Below are positions 8,632 through 16,743 of a stretch of DNA of 64,000 nucleotides, piece by piece. Both the position numbers and the translations under genes were made by a program. Positions within the stretch are counted from its first letter, which is position 1. The number at the start of each line of letters is the position of its first letter. Where the stretch lies: IMG/VR virus record IMGVR_UViG_3300042937_000528, positions 1 through 64,000 of that record; one strand, given 5' to 3'. The notes beneath the pieces are model-generated. The model saw only the letters and a program-made list of their open reading frames with translations, had not been told where the DNA came from and ran no database searches. The DNA comes from a virus.

Positions 8632-11367
8632 ATGATATCAAACGAAGAAATTAAAGCGTTCTTGGAAGGTGGCGACCCCGAACAATTCATTGTGTCCATA
8701 GAATTTGATTATGTGACAGACGCAATTTACAAAATTAAAGAAGTTCCTGGTCAAGGAAAATCAATTCAAAAAGACCATTTTATACCTTTTGCTTGGGTCG
8801 GTGACCTAAAAGGTTTAAATTTTTATCAAGGCTCAAAAGGATTACAAAAAGAGGCCATGTCAAAACATAAAATTGTTATTGACAAATTAGAAACCCACGA
8901 TAATGAAAGATTAGAGAACGGTTTAACCTATATGGTTAAATGTCTTGGTGGATACCGTTCATTGGTTCAATTTTTCCGTGATGGTGGTATTGACCCTTGG
9001 GGTGATAGAGCAAAGGATAAGTTTCTTATGTTACCTCCTGTAGAACAATATCTTATTCAGAAAGAAAAACGACTATTCAAAGGATATGAAGAATACAATG
9101 ACATAACCCGACTTGTATTTGACTTAGAAACGACCTCACTTGAACCAAAGGATGGTCGTATATTCATGATTGGAATAAAAACAAACAAAGGGTTCCACGA
9201 GGTAATTGAATGTGACACAGAGGAAACTGAAAAGTTAGGTTTAATTAAATTCTTTGATACAATTAATGAACTTAAACCATCTATCATTGGTGGATATAAC
9301 TCATTTAACTTTGACTGGTTGTGGATTTTTGAACGAGCTAAGGCACTTGGATTGGATATAAAGAAGATAGCCAAGTCACTTAACCCCCAACGTACCATAT
9401 CTCAGAAAGAACAAATGTTGAAGCTTGCCAATGAGGTAGAAAGATACCCACAGACCTCAATGTGGGGATACAACATCATTGATATCTTACACTCAGTTCG
9501 TAGAGCCCAAGCGATTAACTCAAACATCAAGTCGGCGGGTTTGAAATACATAACTCAGTACTTGGAGATTCAAGATGAAGACCGTGTATACATTGACCAC
9601 ACAGAAATTGGTCCTATGTATGCTAAAAAGGAAGATTATTGGTTAAATGTTAAAAACGGAAAATACAAGAAGGCGGATAATCCACAATTTGATGACCTTG
9701 ATACACGTTTTCCTGGTACATATATCAAAACTACAGGTGATAAGATTGTAGAACAGTACCTTGACGATGACTTAGATGAAACCCTACGTGTGGATGACGA
9801 GTTCAACCAAGGTTCGTTCCTTTTGGCTTCGTTGGTTCCTACAACTTATGAGCGTGTAAGTACAATGGGTACGGCAACTTTATGGAAGATGATTATGTTG
9901 GCTTGGTCTTACAAGTACAACTTGGCAATTCCAGCCAAACAAGATAAGACTGACTTTGTTGGTGGATTGTCTCGTTTGATTAAGGTTGGTTATTCTACAT
10001 CTGTATTGAAATTGGACTTTAGTTCACTTTATCCATCTATTCAGTTGGTTCACAATGTATTCCCCGAGTGTGATGTAACAGGTGCGATGAAAGGATTGTT
10101 GGGTTACTTTAGAAGTTCTCGTATTATGTACAAACAATTGGCTGAAGAGTTCGAAAAGAGTGACCCTAAGAAGTCAAAATCTTATGACCGTAAACAGTTA
10201 CCGATTAAAATCTTTATTAACTCAATGTTTGGAGCGTTGTCAGCACCACAAGTATTTCATTGGGGTGATATGTACATGGGTGAACAGATTACTTGTACAG
10301 GTAGACAATACTTGCGTCAGATGATTGGGTTCTTTATGAAACGTGGATATGCACCATTGGTAATGGATACGGATGGTGTGAACTTTTCATCTCCATCTGA
10401 TGTTCACGAACGTAAATACATTGGTCGTGGTTTGAATTGGAAAGTAGTGGAAGGTAAAGAATACATTGGGGCGGCTGCGGATATTGCCGAATACAATGAC
10501 ATATTCATGAGAGGTGAAATGGCTTTGGATAATGATGGTGTATGGCCGGCATGTATTAACTTGGCTCGTAAGAACTATGCTTTGATGACTGATAAAGGTA
10601 AAATCAAATTGGTTGGTAATACAATTAAGTCAAAGAAACTACCAGGTTATATTGAAGAGTTCTTGGATAAAGGAATTAAGATGCTACTTCAAGGTAAGGG
10701 TAAAGATTTCATTGAATATTATTACGAATACCTACAAAAGATTTATGATATGAAAGTTCCTTTGGCTAAAATTGCCCAAAGAGCAAGAATTAAACATTCT
10801 TTAAGTGATTATAAATTCCGTTGTACTCAAAAAACAAAGGCGGGTTCATTGATGTCACGTCAAGCACATATGGAACTTGCAATTCACCATAACTTAAGTG
10901 TGAACTTGGGTGATGTGATTACATACGTAAATAATGGTCAACGAGCATCTCACGGTGATGTGGTAAAAAAAGGTGATAGTTTGGTTTTGAATTGTTATTT
11001 GTTGGACCCTGCGGAATTAGAAGCAAATCCTGATTTAACAGGAAATTATAATGTGGCAAGAGCGATTGCTACTTTCAACAAACGTATCGACCCATTATTG
11101 GTTGTATTCAAAGATGAAGTTCGTGAAGCTTTAATTGTGAATGACCCTGAAAAACGTGGAATATTTACAACCGCCCAATGTGAACTAATTAATGGACATC
11201 CATTAGGTGAAGGTGACCAAGATGATTTGAATGATGTATTAACAATTTCTGAACAAGAAATGTCTTATTGGAAAAAACGTGGATTGGAACCTTTTTATAT
11301 CTATGAAAAAGCTGAAGAAGGTTGGGAAAATCAAATTACGGGATTACCAAATCTTCAAACCATCTGA
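8632..11367 (+). CDS. 43: DNA polymerase, family B (T4 gp43-like)
   Basis: 911 residues, close to T4 gp43 (898). The N-terminal 3'-5' exonuclease shows Exo I DLETT near residue 164 and Exo II GGYNSFNFDW. The polymerase domain shows motif A LDFSSLYPSIQ near residue 461, motif B KIFINSMFGALSAP near residue 526 and motif C VMDTDG near residue 577. All catalytic aspartates are present. It is the replicative polymerase. It lies apart from the gp32-gp41 block 27 kb downstream and is preceded by a structured leader. It is followed tail-to-tail, with 24 nt overlap, by a minus-strand gene. ATG start with an AT-rich upstream region and no Shine-Dalgarno. Confidence 0.96.
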   Translation: MISNEEIKAFLEGGDPEQFIVSIEFDYVTDAIYKIKEVPGQGKSIQKDHFIPFAWVGDLKGLNFYQGSKGLQKEAMSKHKIVIDKLETHDNERLENGLTYMVKCLGGYRSLVQFFRDGGIDPWGDRAKDKFLMLPPVEQYLIQKEKRLFKGYEEYNDITRLVFDLETTSLEPKDGRIFMIGIKTNKGFHEVIECDTEETEKLGLIKFFDTINELKPSIIGGYNSFNFDWLWIFERAKALGLDIKKIAKSLNPQRTISQKEQMLKLANEVERYPQTSMWGYNIIDILHSVRRAQAINSNIKSAGLKYITQYLEIQDEDRVYIDHTEIGPMYAKKEDYWLNVKNGKYKKADNPQFDDLDTRFPGTYIKTTGDKIVEQYLDDDLDETLRVDDEFNQGSFLLASLVPTTYERVSTMGTATLWKMIMLAWSYKYNLAIPAKQDKTDFVGGLSRLIKVGYSTSVLKLDFSSLYPSIQLVHNVFPECDVTGAMKGLLGYFRSSRIMYKQLAEEFEKSDPKKSKSYDRKQLPIKIFINSMFGALSAPQVFHWGDMYMGEQITCTGRQYLRQMIGFFMKRGYAPLVMDTDGVNFSSPSDVHERKYIGRGLNWKVVEGKEYIGAAADIAEYNDIFMRGEMALDNDGVWPACINLARKNYALMTDKGKIKLVGNTIKSKKLPGYIEEFLDKGIKMLLQGKGKDFIEYYYEYLQKIYDMKVPLAKIAQRARIKHSLSDYKFRCTQKTKAGSLMSRQAHMELAIHHNLSVNLGDVITYVNNGQRASHGDVVKKGDSLVLNCYLLDPAELEANPDLTGNYNVARAIATFNKRIDPLLVVFKDEVREALIVNDPEKRGIFTTAQCELINGHPLGEGDQDDLNDVLTISEQEMSYWKKRGLEPFYIYEKAEEGWENQITGLPNLQTI

Positions 11368-11679
11368 AGATAAGATATACCAATATTGGTTAATAAAAAC
11401 AAATTCGACACACGCACCTTTTTCAATTGATATTTCATCCCACTCTTCATCAATAGAATTAATGTCGGGTATGATTAATACGTTTGTCATTGCTTTTATT
11501 TTAACTCTATCCGTTGTTAACGAATTTAATTTTAAAATACAATTATCAATACCACGAATAACGATTGAATATTCTCCATTTGTGGTGTATTGTGGTTCAG
11601 AAACAATGGCTAATTCAGAAGTTCTAATCTGAACACCATTTATGATTTTAATTGCGGGTATAGATTTAATTATTGGCAT
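11344..11679 (-). CDS. Small virion-like protein, unknown function
   Basis: 111 residues from the ATG at 11679, 1 nt after the stop of the gp13-like gene. A TTG at 11688 would add three residues. Beta-rich, with repeated strand-turn units (GVQIRTSELAIVSEPQ; GEYSIVIRGIDNCILKLNS) and a C-terminal CVEFVFINQYWYILSSDG, typical of small domains on phage structural proteins. Its 3' end overlaps the 3' end of DNA polymerase by 24 nt. It is probably co-transcribed with the neck gene. Function is unknown. Confidence 0.7.
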   Translation of the reverse strand: MPIIKSIPAIKIINGVQIRTSELAIVSEPQYTTNGEYSIVIRGIDNCILKLNSLTTDRVKIKAMTNVLIIPDINSIDEEWDEISIEKGACVEFVFINQYWYILSSDGLKIW

Positions 11680-11680
11680 A

Positions 11681-12796
11681 TTATACAACAGTAATTGGTA
11701 TTGGCATTGCTCTATATTTTAATTGCTTATTTAAATTTTCAGCAATAGAACCTTCTTTTTCCATTTGTTTTTCAGGACGTAATCTTTCTAATCTTTGTTG
11801 GAGTTCCGTCACTAAAGAAACTTTTTCATCTTTGGCTTCAGTTTGAAGAGACTGATAATCCATTGTTAATTCACTATCTGGTGTCTTCAAATTACCACTG
11901 AATTTACCTCTAACACGAGCTAAGGTCTCTTTACAGTATGCGGTGAACCATCTTCTAACCCATTGTTTTGCAGGGTCGTTTAAATCAATCCAATTTAATT
12001 CATCTAATGGAATGTCTGATGGTAATTTTACGATATCAGGATTATCTTTAAGACATTGGTCTCTGTCTGCATCAGTTGTATCATAATACCAATACCAAAC
12101 ACGACCTCTCATTAATTCATTATCACCAAAATCAAATCTACCACCAGGTGTATTATACAACATAACCGCTCTTTTTCCATCAGGAAGTGCTGTCACACGA
12201 TAACTAACATCGGGTTGCATAATTCTTCTTTTAAGATTTATGTCTTGTTGTCTTGCTAATACATCATAAGATGAGAACATGAAATATCCTCCACCGGCAC
12301 CACCTTGAGCAAACCCACCAGGTCCACCAAGTCCACCATAACCACCAAGACTTTGCATTGACCAAGGGTCAAAGAACATGTTATTTTGTTCTGCTGGTGA
12401 ATACCATAAAAGTTCGTTAATTTCACGACCCGCAGGTATTTCGTATATTTGTACGTTTTGTTGTAATTCAAAATAATCCTTCTTAAGAACCCAAGGACCT
12501 GAATTTTGAAGACCAACAATTTTAGAATAAGCGTAAGTGTATTGAGTTTCCCAATCAAGACTTCTTCTGATTAAAGCGTTTGCCACAGATTGGGTATCCA
12601 AATTCATACCATACAATGTTGTCCATTGTGATTCAATCAACCAATCATAAAGATATTGTGTATAGTCACCGATGGACAATTCAAGTAATGAATCCATCAT
12701 TTCAAATTCCAATTCAACAGCTCTTAATGGAGCCCCAAGTTGATTTAAAATCCTGTTATACAGTTTGGTTCTTTCTGGTTCAGCAATAACTACCAT
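11681..12796 (-). CDS. Neck protein, T4 gp13-like
   Basis: 371 residues. The N-terminal pattern RILNQLGAPLRAVELEFEMM...LSIGDYTQYLYD resembles gp13-type neck proteins, which begin with a Leu-Gly-x-Pro, Val-Glu-Leu and acidic/Tyr helix pattern. An odd glycine-rich insert (GGYGGLGGPGGFAQGGAGGG) lies near residues 150-170. The C-terminus is charged and helical. In T4, gp13 and gp14 close the head and join the tail. It stands on the minus strand, while the next tail-completion genes (16228 onward) are on the plus strand. It has a TATTTAT element 12 nt upstream. The call rests on pattern and context. Confidence 0.62.
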   Translation of the reverse strand: MVVIAEPERTKLYNRILNQLGAPLRAVELEFEMMDSLLELSIGDYTQYLYDWLIESQWTTLYGMNLDTQSVANALIRRSLDWETQYTYAYSKIVGLQNSGPWVLKKDYFELQQNVQIYEIPAGREINELLWYSPAEQNNMFFDPWSMQSLGGYGGLGGPGGFAQGGAGGGYFMFSSYDVLARQQDINLKRRIMQPDVSYRVTALPDGKRAVMLYNTPGGRFDFGDNELMRGRVWYWYYDTTDADRDQCLKDNPDIVKLPSDIPLDELNWIDLNDPAKQWVRRWFTAYCKETLARVRGKFSGNLKTPDSELTMDYQSLQTEAKDEKVSLVTELQQRLERLRPEKQMEKEGSIAENLNKQLKYRAMPIPITVV

Positions 12797-12808
12797 AGTC
12801 TTTTATAT

Positions 12809-12815
12809 ATAAATA
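12809..12815 (-). promoter_or_regulatory. TATTTAT putative late promoter element
   Basis: On the minus strand the sequence reads GATATTTATATATAAAAG, with TATTTAT ending 12 nt before the start codon at 12796. It fits the same gene-facing placement seen on the plus strand. Confidence 0.6.
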
Positions 12816-12823
12816 TCAAGTTA

Positions 12824-14368
12824 TTACAATTGATACAACTTGGCATCAATTGGGAAATAATAAACACCATCAATAATTTTTGTGTTTGAGTTATCAAAGA
12901 TTACCATGTCATCCAAACGTTTCATAAAAATCATCCAATTTGTTTGATATCTTTTAACATTTGCGGTACCATCAACTTTATACATGTCTTCACTTCTTGT
13001 TATATGACTGAATGGTTTTACCTGTGCAGTTTTTTCAACACCATCAACCATAATCTTAACATCCACACCCGTCATCATATCTTCTTTGTTTCCAAGTTCA
13101 CCAATACGAGTTACGTTTTCATCACCAAATTGTTTTTTAAGTTTTTCAACAACAGCATCTTCAGTTTTATTACCTTTGTCTGAAGTTACCCCCATCACAC
13201 TCATAATTGTTTTAAATGTTTCTGACTCTAATGAAAAAACTCTAAACTTAACTTTGTTTAATGTTTTTAACATTCTTGCCATTTCATTGACTTGTTCTCT
13301 TTGTGTTTTATCTGAAAAAATAATTGGTTCTTCACCTATTTTTGTAAGATATTTGTTTAAATCTTTTTTCAAGACACAAAACGCACTGTAATTTGTATTC
13401 AAATAATTGATAACAGACCTACCTTCACCTTCCAAATCATACACACCCGACATTTGTCCTTTAGCATATTCATCTTTGTTGTAAAATCTGTCAGCAAATG
13501 TTTCTTTTAAAATTTGCATTATTGCATTTTTGTATAGATTAAGAACATCACGGTTTGTATTAAATAATAATTTTGAGGCCATTTTGTCTTGAGTAGAACA
13601 AGGTTCACTCTTAACGGCTTCAGTTAAAAATTCTTTTGCGGTTGTAGATTCTTTTACCGTTTTGTCTAACTTTCTTGAAAGTTCAGATTCTACATAATCC
13701 CAATTCACAACTTTCCAAAAGTTTTTAATATATTCATCTCTTCTATTTCTATATCTTAGATAATATGCGTGTTCCCAAACATCTAACCCTAAAATTGGAT
13801 ATCCGCCTTGGTCAACAACATCCATAAGTGGATTGTCTTGGTTGGCGGTTGTCATAATCTTTAATGTTCCTCGTTTTGTAAGAACTAACCAACACCAACC
13901 TGAACCAAATCTATCTTTTGCTTGACCATCAAATTTCTTTTTAAAGTCAGATAAAGATGAAAAACTTTGATTAATTTTTTTGAGTGTTATCGGACCTGGT
14001 TTTGTTGTTTTTGGAGTTAACATTTTCCAAAACAATTGGTGGTTGTAAGCCCCACCCGCATTATTTCTGATGAACTTGTTGAAACTGTCAATTGTTTTAA
14101 CAATTTCTTCTAAAGTTAAATCTTCATCATCTTTTAATGCTCCATTTAATTTATCAACATAACCTTTGTAGTGTTTGTTGTAATGAACACTCATGGTTTC
14201 TGGGTCAATAAATTGTTTTAGTGCTGAATAAGAATAGGGTAATCTTTCTATCTTAATGTTTTTGGCTTCTGTGACAACTTTTCGTACTTTTTGTTCTTGT
14301 TGTCTTTTAATTTCTTTTTTTTGTAAATCTTCTTCAATTACTTCAATCCTATTTTTAAGATTCTTCAT
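12824..14368 (-). CDS. Mn-type superoxide dismutase fused to a PD-(D/E)XK-like nuclease domain, with prohead-protease-like sites
   Basis: 514 residues. Residues 1-34 are a charged helical leader ending V-T-E|A. Residues 43-229 are a full Fe/Mn superoxide dismutase: ligands H62 (VHYNKH), H110 (NNAGGAYNHQLFW), D196 and H200 (DVWEHAYYLRYRN). Gly-Gly before the second histidine and Q177 in ANQDNPLM are Mn-type signatures. A linker carries L248-T-E|A. The C-terminal part has NKTEDAVVEKL, GVDVKIMVDG and AQVKPF, which fits a restriction-endonuclease-like core with a QxK variant as in Mrr-type enzymes. T4 gp21 cuts (L/I)xE|A/G/S. The VTEA and LTEA sites therefore suggest a head-packaged polyprotein. 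SOD is sure, the nuclease likely, packaging inferred. Confidence 0.88.
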   Translation of the reverse strand: MKNLKNRIEVIEEDLQKKEIKRQQEQKVRKVVTEAKNIKIERLPYSYSALKQFIDPETMSVHYNKHYKGYVDKLNGALKDDEDLTLEEIVKTIDSFNKFIRNNAGGAYNHQLFWKMLTPKTTKPGPITLKKINQSFSSLSDFKKKFDGQAKDRFGSGWCWLVLTKRGTLKIMTTANQDNPLMDVVDQGGYPILGLDVWEHAYYLRYRNRRDEYIKNFWKVVNWDYVESELSRKLDKTVKESTTAKEFLTEAVKSEPCSTQDKMASKLLFNTNRDVLNLYKNAIMQILKETFADRFYNKDEYAKGQMSGVYDLEGEGRSVINYLNTNYSAFCVLKKDLNKYLTKIGEEPIIFSDKTQREQVNEMARMLKTLNKVKFRVFSLESETFKTIMSVMGVTSDKGNKTEDAVVEKLKKQFGDENVTRIGELGNKEDMMTGVDVKIMVDGVEKTAQVKPFSHITRSEDMYKVDGTANVKRYQTNWMIFMKRLDDMVIFDNSNTKIIDGVYYFPIDAKLYQL

Positions 14369-14372
14369 AAGG

Positions 14373-14411
14373 TCGGCTTTTATTAATGTTTATTGATTAT
14401 AAATAAGCCGA
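14373..14411 (-). promoter_or_regulatory. Inverted repeat enclosing TATTTAT upstream of the SOD fusion
   Basis: TCGGCTT at 14373-14379 is the perfect inverse of AAGCCGA at 14405-14411. On the minus strand the repeat brackets a TATTTAT element (14399-14405) 30 nt before the SOD start. No T-run follows the stem, so an operator or mRNA hairpin is more likely than a terminator of the helicase gene upstream. Confidence 0.45.
14399..14405 (-). promoter_or_regulatory. TATTTAT putative late promoter element for the SOD fusion
   Basis: Minus-strand GCTTATTTATAATC, 30 nt before the SOD fusion start. Its presence groups the SOD fusion with virion genes rather than with replication genes. Confidence 0.55.
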
Positions 14412-14418
14412 AGTTTGA

Positions 14419-16188
14419 TTATCGCCTCCAATTATTTATAAGTTCCAAAATTTCTTGAACATAATCACCGTTGTCTACCTTATCACCCATCACGGTTTCA
14501 AAGATGTCTTTCTTCTTTTTGAGTATGTCATAGATGATTCCCTCCACAGTATTGTCAAAAATTGGGTAATAAACTAACACATTATTTTTTTGTCCATAAC
14601 GGTAACTTCTATCTTCTGCTTGGGAGTGGTCGGATGGTAAAAACGATAAATCATTCATAACAACGGCTTCACCAGCTGTTAATGTAATACCAACACCTGC
14701 GGCTTTTATATTTCCGACAAACACCATAACATCTTCTTCGTTTTGAAAACGGTCAACAGACATTTGTCTTTCTTTTTGTGACATTTGACCATCAAGTCTA
14801 ACCGCCTTTTTTCCAAAATGTTCCAATATCATCTCCAAAGTTTTGGTGAAGTTAGTAAAGACAATCACTTTCTTACCTTGTTCCACAATGTTTTCACAGA
14901 TTTCAATTGTTGACGCAACTTTTTCTTCAGCAATCACCTGTCTTACTTTTGTAAGTTTGGTGAATTGAAGGGTTAGTGAATCGGACTCACCATTTTTATC
15001 GTACCAATCATAATATTCACCCATTAGGGCTTCATATTCTTTTGATTTTAATCTTAAGTAAACGGGTGTGATAATTTTATCAGGTAAATCTAAGACATTT
15101 TCTTTTAATCTTCTTAGAACTAAAGGTGCTGTTCGGTCTCTTAACTCTTCTAAGTTGGATGCTCCACTAACATTCCAAATTTTTCTTCTTCCTGCTTGGA
15201 ATTGAAAACCATTACAATACCTTTTGACGTATGCCATCCAATTCTTGGCTACAGGACATTCAATCAAGTTTAACAAATTAAAATAATTGATTGGTCTTGA
15301 AGTGATTGGTGTACCTGTTAACAACCAAAGTCTATCAACATTGGACACAAAGTCATTAATTAACTTGGTTCTTTGTGCTTGTTTGTTTTGAATGTAATGT
15401 GCTTCATCAATAATCACCAAATCAAACTTTGTTTTTAATAAAACAGAATCTGATTTCTTTTTTTCATCGTGAAAGTTTTTAATAATGTCATAGTTGATGA
15501 TTATAAAATCACCATCTTCCCATTTTTTACCTTCAATGATTGATGTTGGTTTATTTGAATAGTTTTCAATCTCACGTTGCCAGTTAATCTTCAAAGATGC
15601 TGGACAAATAATTAATACTTTCTTTGCTCCCGTTTCCAAAGCGGCAATAATGGTTGAAGTTGTTTTACCCAAACCCATATCATCGGCAAGAATAAACTTT
15701 TTATTTTCAACCAAAGATTTAATAGCTTCTTTTTGGTGTTCAAGTGGTGGACGGTGAGAATACTTTTCATAATCAATTACCACATCCTTAACTTTATTGT
15801 CTTTTATCAAAGCAACCTTTGGAATCCAAAAGTCGTACACTTGTTCTGAATCAAAATATTTTCCCCAAATATGGTAGGCGGTATCTTTTTCAACCAAAAG
15901 TTTTTCAACATATACTCTTGTTGGAACAGATGAAAGTAATTTATCATTGGCAATTTTTTGTGCAAAATATGAATCAAGTTCAACCCACTTCTTGGCAACT
16001 TTTGGAGCCATTTCGTGATAATTTATAATGTATTCTGCTTGGGCTCGGGTTGGATAGAACTTTTTGTTATCAATCTGTTTTTGTCTTAAACGTATGATAT
16101 AATTATTGGCACCCTGATACGTCTCTAATAAATCAAGAGCCTTTCTTTCTAACACAGAGACATTATATGCGTTTTCAGTATTTTCCAA
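14419..16188 (-). CDS. SNF2-family helicase/ATPase (superfamily 2)
   Basis: 589 residues. A short N-terminal domain is followed by the two RecA-like lobes: Q-like LEHQKEAI, Walker A DDMGLGKT near residue 168, motif II DEAH, motif III WLLTGTP, motif IV region KKVIVFTNF, and motif VI SQAEDRSYRYGQ. The compact layout resembles SMARCAL1/HARP-type annealing helicases and the phage SNF2 helicases near replication genes. A role in fork remodelling or recombination is likely. The frame starts at TTG 16188. No upstream ATG is in frame, and the next Met is residue 55, inside the conserved region, so TTG is preferred. It diverges from the 16228 gene across 39 nt. Confidence 0.88.
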   Translation of the reverse strand: MENTENAYNVSVLERKALDLLETYQGANNYIIRLRQKQIDNKKFYPTRAQAEYIINYHEMAPKVAKKWVELDSYFAQKIANDKLLSSVPTRVYVEKLLVEKDTAYHIWGKYFDSEQVYDFWIPKVALIKDNKVKDVVIDYEKYSHRPPLEHQKEAIKSLVENKKFILADDMGLGKTTSTIIAALETGAKKVLIICPASLKINWQREIENYSNKPTSIIEGKKWEDGDFIIINYDIIKNFHDEKKKSDSVLLKTKFDLVIIDEAHYIQNKQAQRTKLINDFVSNVDRLWLLTGTPITSRPINYFNLLNLIECPVAKNWMAYVKRYCNGFQFQAGRRKIWNVSGASNLEELRDRTAPLVLRRLKENVLDLPDKIITPVYLRLKSKEYEALMGEYYDWYDKNGESDSLTLQFTKLTKVRQVIAEEKVASTIEICENIVEQGKKVIVFTNFTKTLEMILEHFGKKAVRLDGQMSQKERQMSVDRFQNEEDVMVFVGNIKAAGVGITLTAGEAVVMNDLSFLPSDHSQAEDRSYRYGQKNNVLVYYPIFDNTVEGIIYDILKKKKDIFETVMGDKVDNGDYVQEILELINNWRR

Positions 16189-16215
16189 TCTAACAAAAGA
16201 TAATCAATTTATGTA

Positions 16216-16222
16216 TATTTAT
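16216..16222 (+). promoter_or_regulatory. TATTTAT putative late promoter element, 5 nt from ATG
   Basis: GTATATTTATCAAGT precedes the ATG at 16228. The element ends 5 nt before the start codon. It lies in the 39-nt divergent gap with the SNF2 helicase. Confidence 0.62.
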
Positions 16223-16227
16223 CAAGT

Positions 16228-16743
16228 ATGGCGCAACAACTCGTTCCAATTACAAGATTAGGTAAATTCTTTGGTGGTGAAGATTTTGAATTAGATATTT
16301 CTATGGGTCGTGAATGGCTTGGTGGTGATATGAATTTTACCATTGTATTATATAAAGTTGACAGGACAAAAACAGTTAATGATGATGTTTATGGTGAAGT
16401 ACAACAAGACGGAATACAATTTTTAGCACCAGTATCAATTAACGCATATGTTAGAATTGAAGAGGCCACAGAACAATTTTTAGGTAGTAGTAAAATTATT
16501 CAGAACGAGCCAGGTCTATTGAAATTCGCTGTTTACAAAAAAGAACTTGCCGATTTACAAGTTAATATTGAGTTGGGTGATTATTTAGGATATTGGATAA
16601 CAGAATCTGAAGTTAGATATTATTCAGTTATTGACGCAGGTATTCCTGATTATGACAATAAACACACTTATGGTGGGTATAAAGGATTTTATTATTCATA
16701 TACCGCAACACCTGTTAGTGAAAACGAATTTAGAGGTATATAA
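16228..16743 (+). CDS. Virion neck/tail-completion candidate (gp14 position)
   Basis: 171 residues, globular, no membrane segment. Distinct segments are MGREWLGGDMNFTIVLYKVD, DDVYGEVQQDGIQFLAPVSI, and IELGDYLGYWITESEVRYYSV. It sits directly before a tail-sheath-stabiliser-like gene (TAATG overlap) and near the gp13-like gene, so a head-tail joining role is expected from T4 gene order. I do not see the hallmark motifs of T4 gp14, so the function comes from position only. Confidence 0.7.
   Translation: MAQQLVPITRLGKFFGGEDFELDISMGREWLGGDMNFTIVLYKVDRTKTVNDDVYGEVQQDGIQFLAPVSINAYVRIEEATEQFLGSSKIIQNEPGLLKFAVYKKELADLQVNIELGDYLGYWITESEVRYYSVIDAGIPDYDNKHTYGGYKGFYYSYTATPVSENEFRGI

Noticed and set aside
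11279-11632. Plus-strand open frame at the end of DNA polymerase
   Set aside because: Overlaps the polymerase end and the minus-strand gene. Composition is not protein-like and there is no motif.
11680-11688. TTG start for the small minus-strand protein
   Set aside because: ATG at 11679 lies 1 nt after the upstream stop, the better coupled start.
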